64,000 bases of DNA, taken from NCBI RefSeq assembly GCF_045062745.1, contig NZ_JBJGED010000031.1, forward strand, positions 1 through 64,000. The letters run 5' to 3'. Positions 1-8,592 of the stretch are shown piece by piece. Below the pieces are notes generated by a model. The model was not told the origin of the DNA. It saw only the letters and a list, made by a program, of their open reading frames with translations, and did not search any database. The position numbers were made by a program, and so were the translations under genes. The stretch's first letter is position 1. The number at the start of each line of letters is the position of its first letter. The stretch comes from Paenibacillus_AA sp045062745. GTDB lineage: Bacteria > Bacillota > Bacilli > Paenibacillales > NBRC-103111.

Positions 1-2
1 TT

Positions 3-674
3 GAGAACGCGCCGCTCGTATCGCCATACGCCAACGCTCCATTTGAGAACGCGCCGCTCGTATCGCCATACGCCAACACTCCATTTGAGAACGCGCCGCT
101 CGTATCGCCATACGCCAACGCTCCATTTGAGAACGCGCCGCTCGTATCGCCATACGCCAACGCTCCATTTGAGAACGCACCGCTCGTATCGCCGTACGCC
201 CATGCACCGTTCGAAAACGCGCCGCTCGTATCGCCGTATGCCAACGCTCCATTTGAGAACGCGCCGCTCGTATCGCCATACGCCCATGCCCCATTCGAAA
301 ACGCGCCGCTCGTATCGCCGTATGCCAACGCTCCATTTGAGAACGCGCCGCTAGTATCGCCGTACGCCCATGCGCCGTTCGAAAACGCGCCGCTCGTATC
401 GCCATACGCCAACGCACCGTTCGAAAACGCGCCAATGGTCTCGCCATACGCCCATGCACCGTTCGAAAACGCGCCAATGGTCTCGCCATACGCCCATGCA
501 CCGTTTGAAAACGCGCCAATGGTCTCGCCATACGCCCATGCACCGTTCGAAAACGCGCCAATGGTGTCGCCATACGCCCATGCACCGTTCGAAAACGCGC
601 CGATGGTCTCGCCATACGCCAACGCACCGTTCGAAAACGCGCCGCTCGTGTCGCCATACGCCAACGCTCCTTTG
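3..674 (+). repeat. 42-bp tandem repeat, about 16 copies, inside the coat-protein gene
   Basis: Units start every 42 bp at 3, 45, 87, 129 and so on to 633, each encoding E-N-A-P-L/M-V-S-P-Y-A-N/H-A-P-F (one unit has T, the last ends in L). Units at 423-632 carry ATG (Met) at position 5, while the flanking units carry CTC/CTA (Leu). Position 11 is Asn or His. Copies are near-identical at DNA level, so the array probably expands and contracts by slippage or recombination. Confidence 0.9.
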
Positions 675-977
675 GTAGCTCCGGCCCATTACTATCCGTA
701 TGACAACATGCCGATGGTATCGCCGTACAGCTCGGTGCCCTATGAGAACGCGCCGCTCGTATCGCCGTACACGTACGGACACGCCAAAAGAGACTGCGGA
801 TGCCAAGACAATCGTGATACTGGGACGGAGGAGACGGCCACAGTGTCCGTGAATAGCGAAGCCGTCGGCTCCAACGCCAAGAGCGGCTCGCGGAATGCGA
901 AATCGAGCTCCCGCAAGTCGAAAGCAGCGATCGCGAAAGCCAAGCGCAACGGAAACATTCCTTGGACTAGAGTGTAA
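3..977 (+). CDS. SafA-like spore coat repeat protein, C-terminal part (5' end outside window)
   Basis: The frame is open from the window edge to the stop at 975-977, so only the C-terminal ~324 residues are present. It begins with about sixteen tandem 14-residue units, consensus ENAPLVSPYANAPF (42 bp each, from 3 to 674), then a degenerate unit rich in Tyr and Pro, then a short C-terminal segment with a CGC motif followed by a Ser/Lys/Arg-rich basic tail ending IPWTRV. No LysM domain is visible because the 5' end is missing. The SafA call rests on position: in B. subtilis the LysM coat-morphogenesis gene safA lies just upstream of bofC, and Pro/Tyr-rich C-terminal repeats suit a coat protein. 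It could be another coat or surface repeat protein. The frame is certain; the family is inferred. Confidence 0.55.
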   Translation, partial: ENAPLVSPYANAPFENAPLVSPYANTPFENAPLVSPYANAPFENAPLVSPYANAPFENAPLVSPYAHAPFENAPLVSPYANAPFENAPLVSPYAHAPFENAPLVSPYANAPFENAPLVSPYAHAPFENAPLVSPYANAPFENAPMVSPYAHAPFENAPMVSPYAHAPFENAPMVSPYAHAPFENAPMVSPYAHAPFENAPMVSPYANAPFENAPLVSPYANAPLVAPAHYYPYDNMPMVSPYSSVPYENAPLVSPYTYGHAKRDCGCQDNRDTGTEETATVSVNSEAVGSNAKSGSRNAKSSSRKSKAAIAKAKRNGNIPWTRV

Positions 978-992
978 ATTGCAAAATAATCG

Positions 993-1058
993 GAGGTCCC
1001 CACAAAGAGTGTTTCGCCATCGCATGCAGCGAACGCTAACCTCACTTTGTGGGGGTCT
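993..1058. repeat. Imperfect long inverted repeat (copy A of a dispersed palindromic element)
   Basis: The arms GGTCCCCACAAAG (995-1007) and CTTTGTGGGGGTC (1045-1057) pair, with inner AGTG/CACT and TTTCGC/GCGAA pairings, giving a 60-65 nt hairpin. The rightmost arm abuts a TATAAT (1060-1065) that probably serves bofC. On the reverse strand the arm reads CCCCCACAAAGTGAGGTTAG, closely matching the element at 50149-50188. No T-run follows, so it is not a simple terminator. Confidence 0.6.
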
Positions 1059-1119
1059 GGTATAATGGGGAGCCCTTCTGGGAAAGCTAGAAAAAAATTG
1101 TAGGACGGAAGGGATTCCC

Positions 1120-1767
1120 ATGAACTTCGCCAATCGGATGAAACAGTTGAAAAAACGTCTTCGCCTGAACCGGCGCTGGCTATCGCTTGGAGCTGTCGTC
1201 ATCGCAGTCGGGGCAAGCCTAACGGGGTATGCGATCTTCAAGTGGGCAGCGCCGGTCGACGGAGGGCCGGACGAACCGGCCGTAGCCGCCGTTTCTCCCG
1301 CAGCCGGACAATCGGACGCAGACGTTGCCGCGCTGGACAAGCTTAGCCAATCAAACGGAACTTGGACGGTGCGCACGATCCGCACGTATGTGTGCGGCGA
1401 AGAGATCGAACAGCTCGGCAAGATGTCGGCGCAAGACATTCGCAGCCTTCATACCGAGCATCCGCAGTGGCAAGTCTCGACCGAGGGAGAGACCGTTACC
1501 CTGCGCGAGCATATTGAGGATTTGTCGCCGAGATGCAAGGATACGGCTTACTTCGGGTTGGACAGGGCGGGCAACTTGTCCTTGTTCGACGGAGAGCCGT
1601 CCGGGGAGAAAGTGATCCGGACCTTTTTCCAGCTGAACATGGGCTTCTTGGAAAGCGCTCTTCCGCACGAAACCGTCAATCAGCTGCGGGAGGGTATACG
1701 GGTGACCGATCTGCTGGAATACAACAGCGTTCTGTCTACATTTAGCGACTACGCCGTGGAAGAGTAA
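1120..1767 (+). CDS. bofC: BofC, forespore regulator of the sigma-K checkpoint
   Basis: The 215-residue product has a single N-terminal membrane segment (about residues 20-43, Sec-type), then the BofC signature: RTYVCGEEIEQLG near 85-97, a central segment with LSPRC, YFGLDRAGNLSLFDG, and a C-terminal VIRTFFQLNMGFLESALP block. BofC is exported from the forespore into the intermembrane space, where it restrains the SpoIVB protease and so helps time pro-sigma-K processing. The two conserved Cys residues (VC and RC) may pair. Start ATG follows GGACGGAAGG. It sits between the coat-repeat gene and ruvC, the same place as in B. subtilis, and a strong hairpin terminator follows. Confidence 0.93.
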   Translation: MNFANRMKQLKKRLRLNRRWLSLGAVVIAVGASLTGYAIFKWAAPVDGGPDEPAVAAVSPAAGQSDADVAALDKLSQSNGTWTVRTIRTYVCGEEIEQLGKMSAQDIRSLHTEHPQWQVSTEGETVTLREHIEDLSPRCKDTAYFGLDRAGNLSLFDGEPSGEKVIRTFFQLNMGFLESALPHETVNQLREGIRVTDLLEYNSVLSTFSDYAVEE

Positions 1768-1791
1768 ATGTAATAAAATAGTGAACGTTGG

Positions 1792-1824
1792 AACAGACGA
1801 TTCGATCGATTCGTCTGTTTTTTT
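1792..1824 (+). terminator. Rho-independent terminator after bofC
   Basis: The stem AACAGACGA / TCGTCTGTT (1792-1800 and 1811-1819) is followed by a run of T residues to about 1824. It separates bofC from the ruvC operon. Confidence 0.85.
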
Positions 1825-1909
1825 GTGCGTGCGATACTTTTTCCCTCCTAGATTTGCTATAATGGCACAAAGAGAACACATACGTTCGCTTTTATGAAGG
1901 AGTGGAGCA

Positions 1910-2413
1910 ATGCGAGTACTGGGCATCGATCCGGGGATCGCCATCGTAGGCTTCGGCTTCGTCGACAAGCAGGGGCACAAGCTCGTCCCGGTCCAGTATG
2001 GCTGCATCCAGACGAAGGCGAATACCGACCAGGCCGTCCGACTGCAGGAAGTGTACGATTCGATGCTGCAGCTGATCGATACATACAAGCCGGATGCGCT
2101 GGCGATTGAGAAACTGTTTTTCAATAAAAACGTAACGACCGCCTTCACGGTGTCGGAAGCGCGCGGCGTGATCCAATTGGCCGCGGTCCAGCGCGGGCTT
2201 ACGATCGCCGAATATACCCCCTTGCAGGTGAAGCAAGCGATTGTCGGCTACGGCAATGCGGAGAAGAAGCAGGTGCAGGAGATGGTGAAGCTGTTCCTGA
2301 AGCTGGCGGCCGTGCCGAAGCCCGACGACGTCGCCGACGCGCTGGCTATCGCCATCTGCCACGCGCACTCGGCTGTCCTACAGCACAAATTGAATGGAGT
2401 CTCGAAGCCATGA
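1910..2413 (+). CDS. ruvC: Holliday junction endonuclease RuvC
   Basis: A 167-residue RNase H-fold resolvase. Acidic catalytic residues are in place: D7 in GIDPG, E67 in LAIEKLFF, and D140 and D143 in the C-terminal PDDVADALA block. The usual family length is 160-175. RuvC cuts Holliday junctions presented by RuvAB during recombinational repair. The start ATG follows GAAGGAGTGGAGCA. The stop overlaps the ruvA start (ATGA), so ruvC-ruvA are translationally coupled. B. subtilis lacks ruvC and relies on RecU; the intact gene here is typical of Paenibacillaceae and clostridia. Confidence 0.95.
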   Translation: MRVLGIDPGIAIVGFGFVDKQGHKLVPVQYGCIQTKANTDQAVRLQEVYDSMLQLIDTYKPDALAIEKLFFNKNVTTAFTVSEARGVIQLAAVQRGLTIAEYTPLQVKQAIVGYGNAEKKQVQEMVKLFLKLAAVPKPDDVADALAIAICHAHSAVLQHKLNGVSKP

Positions 2414-3057
2414 TCGATTTTTTGAGAGGGACCGTCGTACATAGAGAAAATGAATATGCCGTGCTGGACGTGAACGGCGTCGGGTATCGGGTGTTCTGCC
2501 CGAACCCGTATGCCTCCTCGACCGACAGCGCAGGACACACGACCTATTACATTCATCATCATGTCCGGGAAGACGCGATCCTGCTGTTCGGCTTCCTCAC
2601 CCGCGAGGAGCAGGCTCTGTTCCGGAGGCTGATCGAGGTGTCGGGCATCGGCCCCCGCGTGGCGTTGGGCATTCTGTCCGCCGGACGGCCGGAAGCGGTC
2701 GTGGCGGCGATCCAGCAGGATAACCTGAACTTCCTGATGAAGCTGCCGGGCATCGGCAAGAAGACCGCGCAGCGCATCGTGCTCGACCTGAAGGATAAGC
2801 TCGGTGCGATCCCGGTTCCGGCCGGAGCGATCTCCGTGACCGGTACCGGTCTGGGCGGAGGCCCGCTGTCCGGCGGAGGCGGCACCGGAGAAGGCGGACT
2901 TGCCTGGGCCGAGGCGAAGGAAGCGCTCATCGCGCTCGGGTATACCGATGCGGAGGCGGACCGGGCCTGGAGCCGGGTAAAGGAACGGGCGCAGGACGGG
3001 GACAAGGCGGAGACGCTGACGAAGCTGGCGCTCCAGGCGCTGTACAGCGGGGTGTAG
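2410..3057 (+). CDS. ruvA: Holliday junction branch migration protein RuvA
   Basis: A 215-residue protein with an N-terminal OB fold (MIDFLRGTVVHRE to about 65), two helix-hairpin-helix motifs (SGIGPRVAL and PGIGKKTAQRI, about 79-125), a glycine-rich flexible linker (about 140-163), and the C-terminal three-helix domain that contacts RuvB. RuvA binds four-way junctions as tetramers and loads the RuvB motor. It overlaps ruvC by 4 nt. It is some 10-15 residues longer than usual, the extra length lying in the Gly-rich linker. Confidence 0.95.
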   Translation: MIDFLRGTVVHRENEYAVLDVNGVGYRVFCPNPYASSTDSAGHTTYYIHHHVREDAILLFGFLTREEQALFRRLIEVSGIGPRVALGILSAGRPEAVVAAIQQDNLNFLMKLPGIGKKTAQRIVLDLKDKLGAIPVPAGAISVTGTGLGGGPLSGGGGTGEGGLAWAEAKEALIALGYTDAEADRAWSRVKERAQDGDKAETLTKLALQALYSGV

Positions 3058-3099
3058 GCGGTGATTGCCTGCCCCCACGAAGGTTGAAGGAGGACCCCC

Positions 3100-4143
3100 A
3101 TGGAAGACCGAATTATCTCGGCGAACTTGATGATGGAAGAAGAGTCGGCGGAGCTGAGCTTGCGCCCGAGATTTTTGGCCGAATACATCGGGCAGTCGCA
3201 AGCGAAGGAAAATCTGAAAATCTACATAGAGGCGGCGAAGCTGCGCAAGGAAGCGCTCGATCACGTGCTGCTATACGGGCCGCCCGGACTCGGCAAGACG
3301 ACGCTCTCCAACATTATCGCCAATGAGCTCGGCGTGAACATCCGCACGACATCGGGTCCGGCGATCGAGCGTCCGGGCGACTTGGCGGCGATCCTGACGA
3401 ATCTGCAGCAAGGCGATGTGCTGTTCATCGACGAGATCCACCGCCTTCACCGGACGGTGGAGGAAGTGCTGTACCCGGCCATGGAGGATTACGCGCTGGA
3501 CATTATGATCGGCAAGGGCCCGAGCGCACGGTCCGTCCGGCTCGACCTGCCGGCGTTCACGCTCATCGGCGCGACGACGCGGGCCGGGCTGCTCTCGGCG
3601 CCGCTGCGCGACCGGTTCGGTGTCGTGAGCCGGCTCGAGTACTATACGGTCGACGAGCTGAGCTACATCGTGAGCCGCGCGTCCGACATTTTGCAGGTCG
3701 GCATCGTGGGCGAAGCGGCTACTGAGATCGGCAAACGCTCGAGAGGGACGCCGCGGATCGCCAACCGGCTGCTGAAGCGGGTGCGCGATTTCGCCCAGGT
3801 ACGCGGCGATGGAATCATTACGCTCGACATCGCGCAGACGGCGCTCCGGCTCATCCGGGTCGACGACCTCGGTCTCGATGAGATCGACCACAAGATGCTG
3901 CGCGCGATTGTGACGAGCTTCCGAGGCGGCCCGGTCGGACTCGATACGATCGCGGCGACGATCGGGGAAGAGAGTCAGACCATCGAAGACGTGTATGAGC
4001 CGTATTTGCTCCAGATCGGCTTCCTGCAGCGCACGCCGCGCGGGCGAGTCGTGACGCCGCAGGCGTACCGGCATCTCGGCCTGCCGCTGCCGGCGGGAGA
4101 TGGGAAGCCGGCGGAGGAGGAAGGTCCTTTTCTGCCCCTGTAG
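3100..4143 (+). CDS. ruvB: Holliday junction DNA helicase RuvB
   Basis: A 347-residue AAA+ ATPase. Walker A is GPPGLGKTT (about 60-68), Walker B is LFIDEIHRL (about 108-116), sensor 1 is GATTRAG, and the C-terminal winged helix ends TPRGRVVTPQAYRHLG. It drives ATP-dependent branch migration with RuvA. The start ATG has the SD GGAGGA 7 nt upstream. It is the third gene of ruvC-ruvA-ruvB, 42 bp after ruvA. Confidence 0.97.
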   Translation: MEDRIISANLMMEEESAELSLRPRFLAEYIGQSQAKENLKIYIEAAKLRKEALDHVLLYGPPGLGKTTLSNIIANELGVNIRTTSGPAIERPGDLAAILTNLQQGDVLFIDEIHRLHRTVEEVLYPAMEDYALDIMIGKGPSARSVRLDLPAFTLIGATTRAGLLSAPLRDRFGVVSRLEYYTVDELSYIVSRASDILQVGIVGEAATEIGKRSRGTPRIANRLLKRVRDFAQVRGDGIITLDIAQTALRLIRVDDLGLDEIDHKMLRAIVTSFRGGPVGLDTIAATIGEESQTIEDVYEPYLLQIGFLQRTPRGRVVTPQAYRHLGLPLPAGDGKPAEEEGPFLPL

Positions 4144-4202
4144 CGATTATTCAGGTTCTAGAAACGACTCACGGAGATGAGGCTGGAAGGAGTGTGAAAG
4201 CG

Positions 4203-6344
4203 ATGCGTTTATTCCGCATGAGAAGACATGGAGTCGCCCTTCTGCTCGGACTGAGCTTCACCGCGATGGCGGCGGCGCCGGCCTTTCCTGCGGTCAGCTA
4301 TGCCGCCGTGCCGCATATGGATACGATTCGCGTGGCCCTGTTCATCGATTCGGGCAAATCCTATCGGGTTGTAGTCCCTGCCGTCACCCTGACGTCCGAC
4401 CAAGGGCTCGATATCGGCAACCGGCTGCCAGGCGGGGTGACGAATTGGTTTGGCACCGCGCCGGGCGTCACCGTGCGGGCCAGCCTGGACCGGTTCAAGG
4501 TCAGCTTGCTGGAAACGCCCGATTATGCGGCCGCCGATGCGCTGGCGAAGGCGCTGCAGGCGACGGAGGACAAGCCGTTCGTGTACAAGCAGACGAAGTC
4601 CGGCAAAGTCGTATACCGGGTGTACGCCGGCATGTACGAAAGCCTGCAGGCGGCCACGGACGCCAAGCAGCGGCTCGCCGCGAGCGGCACCGTCGCTCCG
4701 CTCCTGCGGGGCGGCGCTCCGGCCGTCGCCGGGCCGCTGCACGGCGCCTCCGGGGCGTTCGCCACCGAGGCGGAGGCGAAGCCGCTGCTCGATACGCTGC
4801 TGCAGAGCGGGCTCGACGCGTTCCTCGCCGTGACCGAGCAGGCCGGCAAGCCGGTGTATGCGGTCTGGGTGGGCGAAGCCGCCGATGACGCGCAGCTGGC
4901 CGCCGTGAAGCAGCAGGCGGCCCAAGTCGGGGTCGCCCTTCAGACCGCGAATACGGCGCAGCCGTATTTGCTGAAGCGCGAGGAAGTCACCTCCGGGCTT
5001 CCGGGTGTGACGGCGGCGCGCGGCGCCGACCATTACACCATGGGCGGCAGCGGCGCCTGCCAGAAGACTTGGGTGACGGGCAAGGACGGCGCACCGGTTC
5101 AAGTCGAGGAGCGCAGCAAGCGCAAGTATCGCGGCAGTCTGGAGCTCTCCGAGTTCAGCGGCAGTCTGGCTGTCGTGAACGAAGTGCCGTTCGAGACATA
5201 CGTCGCGTCCGTCGTCGGGACCGAGATGAACAATGGGTGGCCGGCGGAAGCGCTGAAGGCGCAGGCGGTAGCCGCGCGTACATTCGCGATCAAGCAAGGG
5301 CTCAAATACCAGATCGCGCATATCTCCGATTCGACCGTCGATCAGGCGTACTACGGCGTCGGCTCCGAGGGCGGCGCCGTGAACGCGGCCGCTCAGGCAA
5401 CGGCCGGTGAAGTGATGCTGTCTAAGGGCGTTCCGATCACGCCCTACTTTTACTCCAACGGCGGCGGCATGACGGGCGACGCGGTTGAAGTATGGGGACA
5501 AGCAATCGAGTACGTCTCCGTGAAGCCGAGCCCCGACGAGGGCGCGGCGGCTAGCGAGCTCCTGTGGTTCCGGGTGGTTCTGCAGGATGGAACGGCCGGT
5601 TATATCCGATCCGATTATGCGAAGGATACCGGGATGAAGTCGGCTGCGGGTCTTCCGATTCTCGAGGCGACCGACTCCGGTGTCGCGATCCGGCCGGCTC
5701 CCTACGTGGACAATATCAAGAACGAAGCGATCGCCAAGGTGAACAAGGGCGACCGCATGACAAAGATCGGCCAGGATGTCGAATCGAATGCATTCAACTG
5801 GATTCGCGGGCCATATAACGCATCCCAGCTGCTGGAGACGATCAATGGCACCGTTTCGCCGGCTATCACCGGTCCGCTCACCTCGGTTGAGGTAGCCAAG
5901 ACGGGTCCGTCCGCCCGTGTAACGGAGATGAAGCTGAACGGCAAGTCCGTGACGCTGGCCAAATCGGATAATTTCCGTACCGCGCTGCAAGGCTTGCCGA
6001 GTACTCGGTTCCAGGTCGAAGAAACGGCGAAGATGTCCGTTATGGGCGCGGACGGGCAAATCCGGCAGGTGACGCAGCCGCAAGGCACCGTGTATGCGTT
6101 GTCCGGATCGGACACAGGCGGAGCGAAGCCGCTCGCTGCGAATAAGGGCAACTGGTATATGATGAACGGGAGCGGACAAATCCGGCTGGCCACCATGGAT
6201 CCGCAGTTTCGCTTCTCGGGCTACGGATTCGGCCACGGTCTCGGCATGTCCCAGTGGGGCGCCCGCGGCCTGGCACAATCCGGGTATGACTACCGGTATA
6301 TCCTGCAATACTACTACAATGGAGTTACTATCAGTAAGGACTGA
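4203..6344 (+). CDS. SpoIID/LytB-domain secreted protein with SPOR-like repeats
   Basis: About 713 residues from ATG 4203; that start has AAGGAG 10 nt upstream, whereas an in-frame GTG at 4194 is too close to it. A signal peptide (residues 1-~35) is followed by two SPOR-like segments (about 130-165 with YRVYAGMYESL, and about 180-240). The split SpoIID core follows: VGTEMNNGWPAEALKAQAV contains the Glu (E341) matching the catalytic Glu of SpoIID lytic transglycosylases, and the core closes with GYGFGHGLGMSQWGARG near the C-terminus. Between the halves lies an SH3b-like insert of about 200 residues. SpoIID enzymes cleave glycan strands lacking stem peptides; SPOR domains bind such denuded glycans, so the two modules fit. 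It lies between ruvB and queA, so it is probably not the engulfment SpoIID itself. Confidence 0.85.
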   Translation: MRLFRMRRHGVALLLGLSFTAMAAAPAFPAVSYAAVPHMDTIRVALFIDSGKSYRVVVPAVTLTSDQGLDIGNRLPGGVTNWFGTAPGVTVRASLDRFKVSLLETPDYAAADALAKALQATEDKPFVYKQTKSGKVVYRVYAGMYESLQAATDAKQRLAASGTVAPLLRGGAPAVAGPLHGASGAFATEAEAKPLLDTLLQSGLDAFLAVTEQAGKPVYAVWVGEAADDAQLAAVKQQAAQVGVALQTANTAQPYLLKREEVTSGLPGVTAARGADHYTMGGSGACQKTWVTGKDGAPVQVEERSKRKYRGSLELSEFSGSLAVVNEVPFETYVASVVGTEMNNGWPAEALKAQAVAARTFAIKQGLKYQIAHISDSTVDQAYYGVGSEGGAVNAAAQATAGEVMLSKGVPITPYFYSNGGGMTGDAVEVWGQAIEYVSVKPSPDEGAAASELLWFRVVLQDGTAGYIRSDYAKDTGMKSAAGLPILEATDSGVAIRPAPYVDNIKNEAIAKVNKGDRMTKIGQDVESNAFNWIRGPYNASQLLETINGTVSPAITGPLTSVEVAKTGPSARVTEMKLNGKSVTLAKSDNFRTALQGLPSTRFQVEETAKMSVMGADGQIRQVTQPQGTVYALSGSDTGGAKPLAANKGNWYMMNGSGQIRLATMDPQFRFSGYGFGHGLGMSQWGARGLAQSGYDYRYILQYYYNGVTISKD

Positions 6345-6352
6345 AGACGGTT

Positions 6353-7384
6353 ATGGATGTCAATGCGTTTGATTTCGACTTGCCGGAGCGACTGATCGCT
6401 CAGACGCCGCTCGCCGAGCGGACTTCGTCCCGGCTGCTCGCCCTGAACAAGTCGACGGGGCAGATCGAGCATGGGCGCTTCGAACAGTTCGTCGATTATC
6501 TCCGTGCGGGCGATACGCTCGTCTTGAACGATACGCGCGTCATTCCTGCCCGGCTGTTCGGGGTGAAGCCCGACACCGGAGCGAAGATCGAGGTGCTGCT
6601 GCTGAATCAGCTCGAGGAGGGCCGCTGGGAAGCGCTTGTCCGGCCGGGGAAGCGTATGCACCGCGGGGCGGTCGTCCGCTTCGCCGACGAGTTGTCCGCC
6701 GAGGTGGAGGACGAAGGCGAGATGGGGATGCGGACGATCCGTTTCCGCTATTCCGGCATTTTTCAAGAAATATTGGACCGGCTGGGAACGATGCCGCTCC
6801 CGCCGTATATTAAGGAACAGCTCGAGGACCGGGAGCGGTATCAGACCGTCTATGCCAAGCATGAAGGGTCGGCCGCCGCGCCGACGGCCGGGTTGCATTT
6901 CACGCCGCAATATTTGCAGAAGGTGAAGGCCAAGGGCGTGGAGCTCGCCTATGTGACGCTCCACGTAGGACTCGGCACATTTCGGCCGGTTTCGGCGGAG
7001 CGGGTCGAAGAGCATCGGATGCATTCGGAATTTTATCGGCTGGGGCCGGAGACGGCGGCGATCCTGGGTCGCACCCGCGAGGCAGGCGGCCGCATCGTAG
7101 CGGTCGGCACCACGTCGGCCCGGACGCTGGAGACGGTCGGGCAGCGGTTCGAAGGCCGCCCGCTCGAAGCGTGCGAAGGCTGGTCGGACATTTTCATCTA
7201 TCCTGGCTATCGGTTCCGGGTAGTCGATGCGCTGCTCACCAATTTTCATTTGCCGAAGTCGACGCTTGTCATGCTCGTGAGCGCCTTGGCGGGCCGGGAC
7301 AACGTCATGCGGGCTTACCGGGAAGCGGTGGAGCGGGAGTACCGGTTTTTCAGCTTCGGCGACGCGATGTTTATTTACGATTAA
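6353..7384 (+). CDS. queA: S-adenosylmethionine:tRNA ribosyltransferase-isomerase QueA
   Basis: A 343-residue protein of standard family length. Signatures are LVLNDTRVIPARL (about 57-69), PTAGLHFT (about 179-186) and HVGLGTFRPV (about 203-212), with TNFHLPKSTLVMLVSA near the end. It transfers and rearranges the ribosyl part of SAM onto preQ1-modified tRNA to make epoxyqueuosine. It begins 8 bp after the spoIID-like stop and is followed by tgt, which acts one step earlier in the same pathway. Confidence 0.97.
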   Translation: MDVNAFDFDLPERLIAQTPLAERTSSRLLALNKSTGQIEHGRFEQFVDYLRAGDTLVLNDTRVIPARLFGVKPDTGAKIEVLLLNQLEEGRWEALVRPGKRMHRGAVVRFADELSAEVEDEGEMGMRTIRFRYSGIFQEILDRLGTMPLPPYIKEQLEDRERYQTVYAKHEGSAAAPTAGLHFTPQYLQKVKAKGVELAYVTLHVGLGTFRPVSAERVEEHRMHSEFYRLGPETAAILGRTREAGGRIVAVGTTSARTLETVGQRFEGRPLEACEGWSDIFIYPGYRFRVVDALLTNFHLPKSTLVMLVSALAGRDNVMRAYREAVEREYRFFSFGDAMFIYD

Positions 7385-7420
7385 AGTTCGGTTCTAACGG
7401 AAGAAAGGGAAACGCAAAGT

Positions 7421-8554
7421 ATGGCCATTACGTATGAAGCTATTAAGACGTGCAAGCAATCCGGCGCACGGCTAGGTCGGGTGCACACGCCCCATGGAGT
7501 GATCGAGACGCCGGCGTTCATGCCGGTCGGGACGCAAGCGACGGTGAAGACGATGAGCCCGGAAGAGCTGAAGGAGATGGACGCTCATATTATTCTGAGC
7601 AACACGTACCATCTGTTCCTCCGCCCCGGTCATGAGCTCGTCCGCGAGGCGGGCGGCCTGCACCGGTTCATGAACTGGGACCGCCCGATCTTGACCGACA
7701 GCGGCGGCTTCCAGGTGTTCAGCTTAAGCGAGCTGCGCAAAATTACGGAAGAAGGCGTGCAGTTTCGCAGCCACCTGAACGGGGACAAGCTGTTCCTATC
7801 ACCGGAAAAGGCGATGGAGATCCAGAATGCGCTAGGTGCCGACATCATCATGGCATTCGATGAATGTCCGCCTTACCCGGCGGAGTACGACTACGTCAAG
7901 CGATCCCTCGAGCGCACGTCCCGCTGGGCGGAGCGATGCCTCGCCGCCCATGCGAGGCCGGAGGAGCAAGGCTTGTTCGCGATCGTGCAGGGCGGCATGT
8001 ACGCCGATCTGCGCGCCGAGAGCGCGGCCCAGTTGACTTCCCTGGATTTTCCGGGGTATGCTATTGGTGGACTGAGCGTGGGCGAATCGAAGCCTCTTAT
8101 GTATGAGATGCTGGAATGCACCGTACCGCTCTTGCCCCAGGGCAAGCCCCGCTATCTCATGGGGGTGGGCTCGCCGGACGCATTGGTGGAAGGGGCGATC
8201 CGCGGCATTGACATGTTCGACTGCGTGCTGCCGACCCGCATTGCGCGGAACGGGACATGCATGACGAGTCAGGGGCGTCTCGTCGTTCGCAATGCGCAGT
8301 ATGCCCGCGACTTCGGACCGCTCGATCCGAATTGCGGCTGCTACACGTGCAAGCACTATTCCCGGGCTTACTTGCGTCACTTGATCAAGGCGGACGAGAC
8401 GTTCGGCATCCGGCTGACGACGTACCACAACTTGTACTTCCTGCTGGACTTGATGCGGCAAGTGAGACAGGCGATCATGGAAGACCGTCTCTTGGACTTC
8501 CGGGATGAGTTTTTCGAGCGCTATGGCATGAATGAGAATGACAAAGGGTTTTAA
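7421..8554 (+). CDS. tgt: tRNA-guanine transglycosylase
   Basis: A 377-residue TIM-barrel enzyme that exchanges G34 of GUN-anticodon tRNAs for preQ1. Visible are the active-site LTDSGGFQVFSL segment, the nucleophile region MFDCVLPTRIARNGT, and the zinc site CGCYTC (Cys 305, 307, 310) with a downstream His. The start ATG follows GGAAGAAAGGGAAA. It lies 36 bp after queA and before yajC, the conserved Firmicute order. Confidence 0.97.
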   Translation: MAITYEAIKTCKQSGARLGRVHTPHGVIETPAFMPVGTQATVKTMSPEELKEMDAHIILSNTYHLFLRPGHELVREAGGLHRFMNWDRPILTDSGGFQVFSLSELRKITEEGVQFRSHLNGDKLFLSPEKAMEIQNALGADIIMAFDECPPYPAEYDYVKRSLERTSRWAERCLAAHARPEEQGLFAIVQGGMYADLRAESAAQLTSLDFPGYAIGGLSVGESKPLMYEMLECTVPLLPQGKPRYLMGVGSPDALVEGAIRGIDMFDCVLPTRIARNGTCMTSQGRLVVRNAQYARDFGPLDPNCGCYTCKHYSRAYLRHLIKADETFGIRLTTYHNLYFLLDLMRQVRQAIMEDRLLDFRDEFFERYGMNENDKGF

Positions 8555-8592
8555 AAGTGAGAGAGGCACCGAATTAAAAGGGAGGAAATCAC

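Noticed and set aside
3..674. Regular repeats resembling a CRISPR array
   Set aside because: The repeats are directly adjacent with no unique spacers and encode an uninterrupted 14-residue protein repeat.
351..1439. Long minus-strand ORF (362 codons) with Arg/Val/Trp-rich repeats
   Set aside because: It is the complement of the coat-protein repeats and bofC; the plus-strand frames have the recognised product and SDs.
4209..6308. 699-codon minus-strand ORF
   Set aside because: Shadow of the spoIID-like gene caused by high GC; low-complexity Arg/Gly/His-rich translation with no domain.
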